Shown here piece by piece: positions 26,454-32,805 of a DNA stretch of 32,805 nt. Position 1 is the stretch's first letter. Every line of letters starts with the position of its first letter. The DNA comes from Mitsuaria sp. GD03876. GTDB taxonomy: Bacteria; Pseudomonadota; Gammaproteobacteria; Burkholderiales; Burkholderiaceae_C. The stretch spans positions 1-32,805 of the forward strand of contig NZ_JAOCCU010000063.1 in assembly GCF_029840635.1 (NCBI RefSeq). The letters are read 5' to 3'. Below the pieces are notes generated by a model. It saw only the letters and a program-made list of their open reading frames with translations, was not told the DNA's origin and did not search any database. The translations under genes were made by a program, and so were the position numbers.

Positions 26454-27380
26454 ATGTCCACCCTGATCCGGCGCCCCAGCGGCGCCGTTGTCGCGTCCGC
26501 GCTCCTGAGTTTCCTGGCCTTCGCGTCGTCGTCGACGTTTGCGGGTCCCGCCGTTGACACGATGGCGCGCATCAAGGAGACGCGCGTGATCACGCTGGGC
26601 GTGCGCGAGGCCGCGCGGCCGTTCTCGTTCGTCAACGAGCAGAAGCAGGGCCAGGGGTATTCGGTCGAGCTGTGCCTGGCGGCGGTGGACGAGATCAAGC
26701 GCGAGCTGAAGCTGCCCGAGGTGAAGGTGAACTACGTCGTCGTCTCGGGCGCCGACCGGATCCCGAAGCTGCAGAAGGGCGAGATCGACCTGGAGTGCGG
26801 GTCCACGACCAACACGAAGGCGCGGCAGGAGCAGGTGGACTTCAGCTACACGATCTTCGTCGCCGGCATGCGGGTGCTGCTGTCCCACGGGGCGAAGGTG
26901 GAGACGACCAAGGACCTGGACGGCATGACGATCGCGCTGAGCAAGGGCACGACGTCGGAGAAGCTGTTCAACCAGCTGCAGAACACGGGCGAGGCGAAGA
27001 TGAAGCTCGTCCAGTACCCCAACAACAACGAGGCCTTCAAGGCGCTGCGCGAGGGCAAGGCCGCGGCGTTCGTGCAGGACGACGCGCTGCTGCTGGGCCT
27101 GGCGTCCAAGGAGAAGGCGCTGGACGCGCTGAGCCTGGGCCAGATGGCGTTCTCGGTGGAGCCCTACGGGATCATGATCCGCAAGGGCGATGCGAAGCTG
27201 GCGTCGGCGGTGGACCGCGCGCTGAGCCACGTGTACTCGAGCGGCGAGATCGACCAGCTCTACGCGAAGTGGTTCCAGACCTCGGCGCTGACGATCCCGA
27301 TGAACCGCCTGACGCGCGACAGCTTCAAGCGTCCGAACAAGGAAGCGGGCGTGGCGATGCTGCTGGGGTATTCGATCTGA
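26454..27380 (+). CDS. Amino acid ABC transporter substrate-binding protein (SBP_bac_3, GltI-like)
   Basis: A 308-residue periplasmic binding protein. A signal peptide covers about residues 1-30, with hydrophobic core VVASALLSFLAFASS and cleavage near FAG. The mature protein is a family-3 solute-binding domain: RVITLGVREAARPFSFV, GYSVELCLAAVDEIK, the ligand-carboxylate region PKLQKGEIDLECGSTTNT, and FVQDDALLLGL. The order and the segments ECGSTTNT and YGIMIRKGD resemble glutamate/aspartate binding proteins. No permease or ATPase genes adjoin it, so it may serve a transporter encoded elsewhere or act as a sensor. ATG at 26454 has no strong ribosome site; TAGAAT at 26419-26424 could be a -10 element. 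An intrinsic terminator follows at 27425-27444. Confidence 0.9.
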   Translation: MSTLIRRPSGAVVASALLSFLAFASSSTFAGPAVDTMARIKETRVITLGVREAARPFSFVNEQKQGQGYSVELCLAAVDEIKRELKLPEVKVNYVVVSGADRIPKLQKGEIDLECGSTTNTKARQEQVDFSYTIFVAGMRVLLSHGAKVETTKDLDGMTIALSKGTTSEKLFNQLQNTGEAKMKLVQYPNNNEAFKALREGKAAAFVQDDALLLGLASKEKALDALSLGQMAFSVEPYGIMIRKGDAKLASAVDRALSHVYSSGEIDQLYAKWFQTSALTIPMNRLTRDSFKRPNKEAGVAMLLGYSI

Positions 27381-27424
27381 TCGAGCGGACCCGGCCGACC
27401 TCCGCGGTCGTACGACGATGAATG

Positions 27425-27450
27425 AGCGGACCTTTGGGTCCGCTTTGCGT
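27425..27450 (+). terminator. Intrinsic terminator after the amino-acid-binding protein gene
   Basis: An 8-bp perfect stem (AGCGGACC / GGTCCGCT) with loop TTTG at 27425-27444 is followed by TTGCGTTT. It lies 45 nt after the stop and separates the binding-protein gene from the exported-protein block. Confidence 0.75.
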
Positions 27451-27502
27451 TTGGGGACCGCCGCTTGCACCGCGCGGGGCGGGAAGCGCCGCGCGCTCGC
27501 AT

Positions 27503-27558
27503 CGACGTCTTCCACCATTCCGAGTCATCGCGCCGACTGGAATGTTGGGAAGACGTCG
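27503..27558 (+). repeat. Long imperfect inverted repeat in the leader of the double-glycine peptide gene
   Basis: The outer stem is 11 bp and perfect (CGACGTCTTCC at 27503-27513, GGAAGACGTCG at 27548-27558). After a small internal loop come 5 more pairs (ATTCC / GGAAT), a one-base bulge, and 4 pairs (AGTC / GACT), closing an 8-nt loop. Twenty base pairs over 56 nt is far beyond chance for an intergenic stretch. No T tract follows, so it is not a standard terminator. It ends 100 nt before the peptide ATG, where it could be an RNA regulatory structure or a protein-binding dyad. Confidence 0.7.
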
Positions 27559-27658
27559 TCAATGCCACAGATGCAGGCCGTATCGAGTCTTCGCTCCTGA
27601 ATCAACACTGGCTCGGCAGGCAATCCCGCCTGTTCATCCATGCACCTCAGGAGCAAAC

Positions 27659-27967
27659 ATGATTGAACTCGAGCCTCATGAAATCGATATGGTCTTCGGT
27701 GGTGATCACTGGGGTTTTGAAGCCAGGCAGGACCCGGTCGCCCTGGCCCGAAGCTACATGTACGCCAACGGCGGGTTCTGGGGATCGTCCTACCCGTCCT
27801 GCACGAGCAACCTCGAGGTGCAGACCCGCACGGTGACCTCCACCAGCAATGGCGGCCTCAGTTGCTCGACGTCGGGCAGCTTCCCCTTCTTCAACTGCAC
27901 GCTCACGCCCACGACGACGACGACGCACACGACCGCCGTCACTCGGACGGTCAACTGCAGCTATTGA
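27659..27967 (+). CDS. Small peptide with double-glycine leader (putative exported peptide / bacteriocin-like precursor)
   Basis: A 102-residue protein. Its N-terminus, MIELEPHEIDMVFGG, fits the double-glycine leader consensus (L-x-x-x-E-I/L-x-x-V-x-G-G) of peptides cleaved and exported by C39-peptidase ABC transporters; the expected cut is after G15. The predicted mature part (16-102) is Ser/Thr-rich, contains four cysteines (C48, C69, C80, C100) that could pair, a Gly/aromatic stretch ANGGFWGSSYPSC, and a run TPTTTTTHTT. There is no Sec signal. The start ATG at 27659 has AGGAG 7 nt upstream. Its stop codon TGA sits within the ribosome site (GAGGA) of the next gene, a periplasmic ClpP-like protein, so the two are coupled. 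No C39 transporter or modification enzyme is in the window. Function unknown; bacteriocin, signal or adhesive peptide are possibilities. Confidence 0.7.
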   Translation: MIELEPHEIDMVFGGDHWGFEARQDPVALARSYMYANGGFWGSSYPSCTSNLEVQTRTVTSTSNGGLSCSTSGSFPFFNCTLTPTTTTTHTTAVTRTVNCSY

Positions 27968-27975
27968 GGAACACC

Positions 27976-28794
27976 ATGGCACGTCGCGTCGCGGCGTGTC
28001 ACCCCCTTGGGGTGGCCGCCTTCACTTCCCAACAGGCCTTCGGTATCGCCGCGGTGGCTTTGATGGTGGCAGCCACGCCAGCACAGGCGGACTGCGAGGC
28101 CACCATCCACTCGGCCCCGGGCCGAGTGGCATTCGAAGGCTGCATCGATCAGCAGAGCGCGCAGGCGTTGATCGATGTGCTCGAGCGGCAACCGTCGGCC
28201 CGGCTGCTTGTCAGGTCCGGCGGCGGCGCCGTCAACGCTGCCATCGAGGCCGCGACGGTCATGGCTCGGCAGCGCACGCGGTTGACCATCCGCGGCCAGT
28301 GCCTGTCGTCTTGCGCCAACTACTGGCTGCCGGCGGCAGCGTCAGTCGACGTCGAGGAGGGGAGCGTCATCGGCTTCCACGGCGATGCGAGGACCACGTT
28401 CCAGCAAGACGCCAGCCTCGGTTCCTACGGCGCCGACGCGCAGCGCGGCATGGCCCGAGTGCTGGACCAGGAGGTGCAATTCGGTCGGGAGGTCCAGAGA
28501 GCCAGCGATCTCCATGCGGTGCAAGCCCTCCGCGTGAGCGCCATTCCTGTTCGCGTTCAATTGGGTGGTCGGTGGATGAACTGTCCTGGGCTGGGACTGC
28601 CCGCGATCTGGGCGCCCACGCTCGAGCGCCTGCGGGCGATGGGACTTGTGCATCGCGTCGTGGCGCGGGACGAGGCATTCGCGTCGACGGTTCCTTCCGG
28701 GCATGACCTGCACCCCATGACCGCGGCCAACGACGATTCGGACCCCGCCGCCGGGTGCTCGCTCGACGACCCGAAGCGCGATCGGACTCCCTAG
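27976..28794 (+). CDS. Exported ClpP/SppA-like serine protease homologue
   Basis: A 272-residue protein with an N-terminal signal (hydrophobic core FGIAAVALMVAATPAQA, cleavage near residue 38 before DCEAT), so it is probably periplasmic. The mature domain resembles periplasmic ClpP-fold proteins (COG3904-like): RLLVRSGGGAVNAAIEAATVMA (77-98) is the oxyanion/strand-turn, RLTIRGQCLSSCANYW (102-117) carries the likely nucleophile S111 inside a C-x-S-x-C pattern (C109, C113), and SVIGFHG (130-136) supplies the likely histidine H135. The long N-region before the signal core is unusual. It follows the double-glycine peptide gene by 8 nt, with GAGGA overlapping that gene's stop. A role in maturing, trimming or resisting the peptide is a hypothesis from linkage. 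The tail after residue 240 is polar and probably disordered. Confidence 0.72.
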   Translation: MARRVAACHPLGVAAFTSQQAFGIAAVALMVAATPAQADCEATIHSAPGRVAFEGCIDQQSAQALIDVLERQPSARLLVRSGGGAVNAAIEAATVMARQRTRLTIRGQCLSSCANYWLPAAASVDVEEGSVIGFHGDARTTFQQDASLGSYGADAQRGMARVLDQEVQFGREVQRASDLHAVQALRVSAIPVRVQLGGRWMNCPGLGLPAIWAPTLERLRAMGLVHRVVARDEAFASTVPSGHDLHPMTAANDDSDPAAGCSLDDPKRDRTP

Positions 28795-28859
28795 CTCATG
28801 GGAGAGGCGATCTGGCGCCTCGCCACGACACTGCGCGGTCGTTTCATCCAAGGAAGACC

Positions 28860-30173
28860 ATGCGTTCGGACGCTGCTTGCCGATCCCCGTCGCGCCCCTC
28901 GCGGGCGCCTCTGCGCGCGCTGTGGTGGCTGTTGTTGTCCGTGTGCTGCCTGCCAGCCTGGGCCTTCGACCCACCAGCCGGCTGGACCATGCGCGTGCAC
29001 GAGGACGGCCTGCTGCTGCAGCCCGCGGACCTGCCGCCGGGCAAGGTGATGCAGTTCTGGGCCGCGCCGCCGGCGGACGTCGGGCGCGACGAGGGGCTCG
29101 CGGCGCTGGCGCGCATCCAGGATCCGATGCGGGGTCTCGGCGCCGCGGGGCCGTCGACCTGCCGGGCGCCGCAATTGCTGACGGCGGGCGTCGTGGTGCA
29201 GGACTGCATCGTTCGCGTCAACGGCGCGGCCGTGGAGACGCAGGTCTACATGCGCCCGCCGCGCAACGGCCAGGCGGAGTGGATGCGGATCGCGTTCTCG
29301 CAGGAGGAGGCGCTGCTGCACAAGTACGGCGGCGGGTTGAAGGCGATCTCGTCCAACACGAACGAGCTGTGGTCGACGCTCAAGTCGATGGCGGGCGACG
29401 ACCGCCGGCGCCGCGAGGCAGCCGATCGCGCCAGTGCCCAGGAGCGTCGCGCCGCGGCGGATCGCGCGATCCGGGTCGCGCCGGGCAAGGGCGTCGCGGA
29501 CAAGGACATCGCCGTCATGCTCTGGACCTGGTACCAGCCCAGCGGGGAGAGCATGGTCGAGCATCTGCACCTGCTGCTCAAGGACGGGACCGGGTACAGC
29601 AACCTGGACTTCCCGCCGGACGAGCTGGACATGGCCGCGGCGCGGCGGATGAAGCCGGAGCGCGTCATGCAATGGCGCCGGGAGGGCGACCGCTGGCTGG
29701 TCAAGGACCACGACGACAAGGATTGGCGGCAGATCCAGGGCCGGCCGGCGAATCCCGGGTCGCCGGGGCAGCGGATCGAGGGGACGTTCACGCACTCGTG
29801 GTACTCGATCCTGGGCGGCGGGAGTTCGCAGAACCGCTTCCATTTCAAGCCGGACGGGAGCTTCGAGCAGACGGGACGGGCGGTCTTCGGCACCGGGTCG
29901 ATGGCCGCGGCCAACGGGGTGACGGGGATGGCGACGACGTCGTACTCGCGCGGGGGGAGCACCTCGACGAGCTCGGTCAGCGCGGTGGGGGCCGGGGCGG
30001 GCGGCGCGACGCGGCAGCGCGGGAATGGCGCGGAGTTCATCGGGCGCTACAAGCTCGAGCGCTGGGCGATGGTGGTCGAGCGCGACAGCGGGGAGATCGA
30101 GCGGGTGCTGTTCGCGGCGAGCGGGGATCCGCTGCGGGCGGTGTTCATCCGGGATCAGGGGTATTCGAAGTAG
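28860..30173 (+). CDS. Secreted protein of unknown function with C-terminal beta-rich domain
   Basis: A 437-residue protein that I do not recognise. The N-terminus has a basic region and a hydrophobic core LRALWWLLLSVCCLPAWAF ending at AWA, a Sec signal. The mature N-terminal domain (about 38-160) contains a likely disulfide pair (STCRAPQ and VVQDCIVR). A charged helical linker (DDRRRREAADRASAQERRAAADR) leads to a C-terminal region of about 230 residues rich in beta-strand patterns: FTHSWYSILGG, NRFHFKPDGSFEQTG, a low-complexity Gly/Ser/Thr stretch, then GRYKLERWAMVVERDSGEIERVLF. That order resembles lipocalin-like single-domain barrels of uncharacterised secreted proteins. ATG at 28860 has AAGGAAG just upstream. 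It follows the ClpP-like gene by 65 bp and may share its transcript. Confidence 0.75.
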   Translation: MRSDAACRSPSRPSRAPLRALWWLLLSVCCLPAWAFDPPAGWTMRVHEDGLLLQPADLPPGKVMQFWAAPPADVGRDEGLAALARIQDPMRGLGAAGPSTCRAPQLLTAGVVVQDCIVRVNGAAVETQVYMRPPRNGQAEWMRIAFSQEEALLHKYGGGLKAISSNTNELWSTLKSMAGDDRRRREAADRASAQERRAAADRAIRVAPGKGVADKDIAVMLWTWYQPSGESMVEHLHLLLKDGTGYSNLDFPPDELDMAAARRMKPERVMQWRREGDRWLVKDHDDKDWRQIQGRPANPGSPGQRIEGTFTHSWYSILGGGSSQNRFHFKPDGSFEQTGRAVFGTGSMAAANGVTGMATTSYSRGGSTSTSSVSAVGAGAGGATRQRGNGAEFIGRYKLERWAMVVERDSGEIERVLFAASGDPLRAVFIRDQGYSK

Positions 30174-30187
30174 GACGGCAAGGACTG

Positions 30188-30202
30188 GCCCCGTGACGGG
30201 GC
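30188..30202 (+). terminator. Short hairpin after the secreted-protein gene
   Basis: A 6-bp GC stem (GCCCCG / CGGGGC) with loop TGA starts 15 nt after the stop. No T tract follows directly, so this is a weak terminator candidate. Confidence 0.35.
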
Positions 30203-30393
30203 GATGACGGTGTCTTCTTACACCTGGGGATGAGGATGGTCACTCGCCGGGAGGCGAGGGCTTCGACAGAATCGGCGTTCCTTGACGGGGGCAAGCGCCG
30301 GTCGCCATGTCGCGGGCACACGCGGCGGAGGACCGGGTCATCGCAATGGCACGCGGCCCCAGATGTTCACCGCTTCATCCTGGGAGACCCATC

Positions 30394-32805
30394 GTGTTCC
30401 GCATCCGTCCTCACGCACCGCTCGCGCTCCTGGCGCTCGTCTGCGGCACTTCAGCCTCCGCGGCGGACTGCCACAAGTTCTTCCAGGGGAGGGACTTCGT
30501 CGGCCGGACCGCGGACAAGGCGCCCACGCTGTCCCAATGCTTTCCGTCGGCGGATGCCGTGAAGGACGAACTGTGGCGACAGCTCAAGTCCGTCATCGAA
30601 GCGCCCATCGACTATGGCGACATGGTGGAGAAGAGCACGGTGACTCCGGGCGGTTGCGCGCCCTTCAGCCAGGAGACGGATGGGTCGTTCACCCATCGCT
30701 GTACCTACACGGTCCAGACGGTCCAGCGATCCAAGACGACGGACTACCAGTACGGGTTCTCCACGGACAGCTACTTCGGCGTGAGCATGAAGTGCGGGGC
30801 TGCGATGAACACGACATGGCGCTCCGATCTCGGGCTGTGCATGGGCTATCGCGATGTGCCGGCCGCCCAGACCTGCCAGTCCACGGCGGAGCGCGGGAAC
30901 CCGATCAATGTGCTCACGGGCCAGAAGTCGCAGCGGGAGCATGTGCTGTCGTGGGGCCGGCAGCACGCGCTGGTGTTGACCTACGCGCCGCTGGATGAGC
31001 GCAATGGGCTGTCGCGTTATCGAGGGTCGACGCCGCGCTTCGGACCGCTCTGGCACAGCAACCTTCACAAGCAAGGCCTTCAGAACGGCGGCGGCGCCGG
31101 TTTCGTGGCCTTCCAGCGCGGCGACGGGACGATGAGCACGTTCGACGACTATGGCGCGACGCGGACCTCCTCCGTCGAGCGCGACCGGGCTCGCTGGGAC
31201 AGCACGCTTGGCGCCTGGCTCTACTACGACATGGCGGCCTCGGCGATCGAACGGTACGGCGCGGGTCAGGTCAACAGCCTGCGTCGCGTGCATTACGCGG
31301 ATGGCCGCTACCTGGACATCCGCTACGGCGTGGCGCTGGTGAGGGCCGATGCCAACCTGTTCATGCCGGTGATCTCGGAGGTGGCCGACGAGTCCGGCCG
31401 CGTGGTGAAGTTCGCGTACGAACCTGATCCGACCTATTTCTCGACGCTTCGGGTGAGCATGGTCACCGACCCCGCGGGGCGTGAATACAAGTTCGCGTAC
31501 GAAGCCTCGGGAGCGATGGCGGCCATCCTGTCGCCGGACGGCACCGTGCGCGGTTATCTGTATGAGCGCGCGGACCTTCCGTGGGCGATCACGGCTCGCA
31601 TCGACGAGGACGGCGCGCGGTACGGCACGTACGACTATGACGCGGCCGGCCGGGCCATCTCGACCGCGACCGGCACCCGCGGGGAACGGTGGCAGGTCAG
31701 CTGGCCGAATCCGCCCGAATGGCTCATCACCACGCAGGACGACAACGCCAGTCGCCGGATCGTGCGCAAGCGGCAAGCGTCGGGCGCGGTGCAGGCCACG
31801 CTGACAGGGCCGGATGGTCGGACCGAGGTGGTGGAAGGCGCGCCGCTGTCCGGGTCTCCGATGTTGAAGTCCCAGTCGCAGCCGGCCGGTGCGGGTTGTG
31901 AAGCCGCGAACTCCTCATTGAAGTACGACGGTGAAGGCAACGTGATCGAGCGGGTGGACTTCAACGGCAACCAGTCCTGCCATGCCTACGTGGCTGGACG
32001 GCAGCTGGAGTCGTCTCGGGTGGAAGGCCTGCCCGTCGGAGCGGCGTGCGCGACGCTGTTGGGGAGTGGCGCGCCGATGCCGGCCGGAGCCCGCAAGCTG
32101 AGTTCCGAATGGCATCCGCTCTGGCGAATGGCGACTCGAAAGGCGGAGCCCCGACGCATCACGACGCTGGTCTACAACGGCCAGCCGGATCGGTTCAACG
32201 GCAACGTGGTCGCGAGCTGCGCGCCGGCCGACGCCGTGCTGCCCGATGGCAAGCCGATCGTGGTGCTGTGCAAGCAGGTGGAGCAGGCGACGACGGACGA
32301 CACCGGCGCGCAGGGCTTCAACGCGGCCTTGCAGGCGGGCGTGGCGGCGCGCGTGACGAGCTGGGCCTACAACGCCACTGGCCAGGTGCTCACCGAGACC
32401 GATCCGCGCGGCAAGGTGGTCGCGACCAACGTGTACTACGCGGACACGACCGCGGATCACACGAAGGGGGACCTGCAGTCGTCGACCAATGCGCGGGGGC
32501 ACGTGGTGCAGTTCCCGCGCTATGACGCGTATGGCAAGCCGTTGGAGATGGTCGATGCGAACGGCATCCCGACCGCCTATGCCTACGACGCGCGGCAGCG
32601 GCTGCTGTCCGTGAGCTCGCAAGGGCAGAGCACGAACTACGAGTACTGGCCCACCGGCCTGCTGAAGAAGAGCACGCAGACGGACGGCAGCACCGCGAGC
32701 TACGAATACGACGATGCGCATCGCCTGGTCGCGGTGGCGGACTCGCTGGGTAACCGCATCGAGTACACGCTCGACGCCAGCGGCAATCGGACGGACGAGA
32801 AGGCC
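30394..32805 (+). CDS. Exported RHS/YD-repeat protein, N-terminal part, 3' end outside window
   Basis: An open frame of 804 codons from GTG at 30394 to the right edge with no stop. GGGAG lies 7 nt upstream of the GTG. Residues 1-23 (FRIRPHAPLALLALVCGTSASA) are a Sec signal, so this is an exported RHS protein rather than a classic VgrG/PAAR-linked one. Residues 24-165 are a cysteine-containing N-terminal domain that I do not recognise. At about 169-190, NPINVLTGQKSQREHVLSW matches the DUF6531-type entry into the RHS shell, followed by WHSNLHKQG and RGDGTMSTFDDYG. YD-type repeats become regular toward the edge: YDGEGNVIERVDFNGN, YDAYGKPLEMVDANG, YEYDDAHRLVAVADSLGN and YTLDASGNRTDEK. Such shells usually encapsulate a C-terminal toxin; whether one exists, and an immunity gene, lies beyond the window. 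Cysteines at several points of the shell fit an extracytoplasmic location. Confidence 0.88.
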   Translation, partial: MFRIRPHAPLALLALVCGTSASAADCHKFFQGRDFVGRTADKAPTLSQCFPSADAVKDELWRQLKSVIEAPIDYGDMVEKSTVTPGGCAPFSQETDGSFTHRCTYTVQTVQRSKTTDYQYGFSTDSYFGVSMKCGAAMNTTWRSDLGLCMGYRDVPAAQTCQSTAERGNPINVLTGQKSQREHVLSWGRQHALVLTYAPLDERNGLSRYRGSTPRFGPLWHSNLHKQGLQNGGGAGFVAFQRGDGTMSTFDDYGATRTSSVERDRARWDSTLGAWLYYDMAASAIERYGAGQVNSLRRVHYADGRYLDIRYGVALVRADANLFMPVISEVADESGRVVKFAYEPDPTYFSTLRVSMVTDPAGREYKFAYEASGAMAAILSPDGTVRGYLYERADLPWAITARIDEDGARYGTYDYDAAGRAISTATGTRGERWQVSWPNPPEWLITTQDDNASRRIVRKRQASGAVQATLTGPDGRTEVVEGAPLSGSPMLKSQSQPAGAGCEAANSSLKYDGEGNVIERVDFNGNQSCHAYVAGRQLESSRVEGLPVGAACATLLGSGAPMPAGARKLSSEWHPLWRMATRKAEPRRITTLVYNGQPDRFNGNVVASCAPADAVLPDGKPIVVLCKQVEQATTDDTGAQGFNAALQAGVAARVTSWAYNATGQVLTETDPRGKVVATNVYYADTTADHTKGDLQSSTNARGHVVQFPRYDAYGKPLEMVDANGIPTAYAYDARQRLLSVSSQGQSTNYEYWPTGLLKKSTQTDGSTASYEYDDAHRLVAVADSLGNRIEYTLDASGNRTDEKA

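Overview
This 32.8 kb window is very GC-rich chromosomal DNA from a betaproteobacterium. Gene content and order (a YadG/YadH-like ABC pair, then bolA, then his genes; rsmD-coaD-ferredoxin) point to Burkholderiales, perhaps near Roseateles/Rubrivivax. That placement is inference from gene order remembered from the group. No rRNA, tRNA, CRISPR array, transposase or integrase was seen.

Layout. 1-4.5 kb: an orphan LivK-type binding protein (minus strand, running off the left edge) divergent from a molybdopterin oxidoreductase coupled to a lipoprotein aminopeptidase. 4.6-5.8 kb: a two-gene accessory unit of less extreme base composition, with an uncharacterised small protein and a Shedu-like (DUF4263) nuclease candidate whose 3' end runs into a neighbour's terminator. 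5.8-9.0 kb: acyl-CoA-binding protein, a wax ester synthase/diacylglycerol acyltransferase, a small exported protein and a TetR regulator. 9.1-21.2 kb: a long plus-strand block: ABC ATPase, ABC-2 permease, BolA protein, hisG, hisD, a chemoreceptor, a VapBC-type toxin-antitoxin pair, hisC, hisB, hisH, hisA, hisF, rsmD, coaD and ferredoxin. The toxin-antitoxin pair is stitched to hisC by 4-nt start/stop overlaps and is preceded by a near-perfect tandem palindromic operator. 21.2-24.7 kb, minus strand: cobC, cobS, a DUF3369 response regulator and a GAF-GGDEF diguanylate cyclase. 25.0-27.4 kb: an MFS transporter and an orphan amino-acid-binding protein. 27.5-32.8 kb: an accessory block of exported proteins: a long imperfect hairpin, a small peptide with a double-glycine leader, a periplasmic ClpP-like protease homologue, a secreted protein of unknown function and the N-terminal 804 codons of an exported RHS/YD-repeat protein that runs off the right edge.

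How genes work together. The his genes cover most of histidine biosynthesis; hisI, hisE and hisZ are not here although the short HisG needs HisZ. murA, which I would expect between bolA and hisG in this order, is absent. The most promising undescribed material is (i) the double-glycine peptide plus periplasmic ClpP-like protease with its structured leader, (ii) the Shedu-like two-gene unit, and (iii) the toxin-antitoxin module embedded in, and translationally linked to, the histidine operon.
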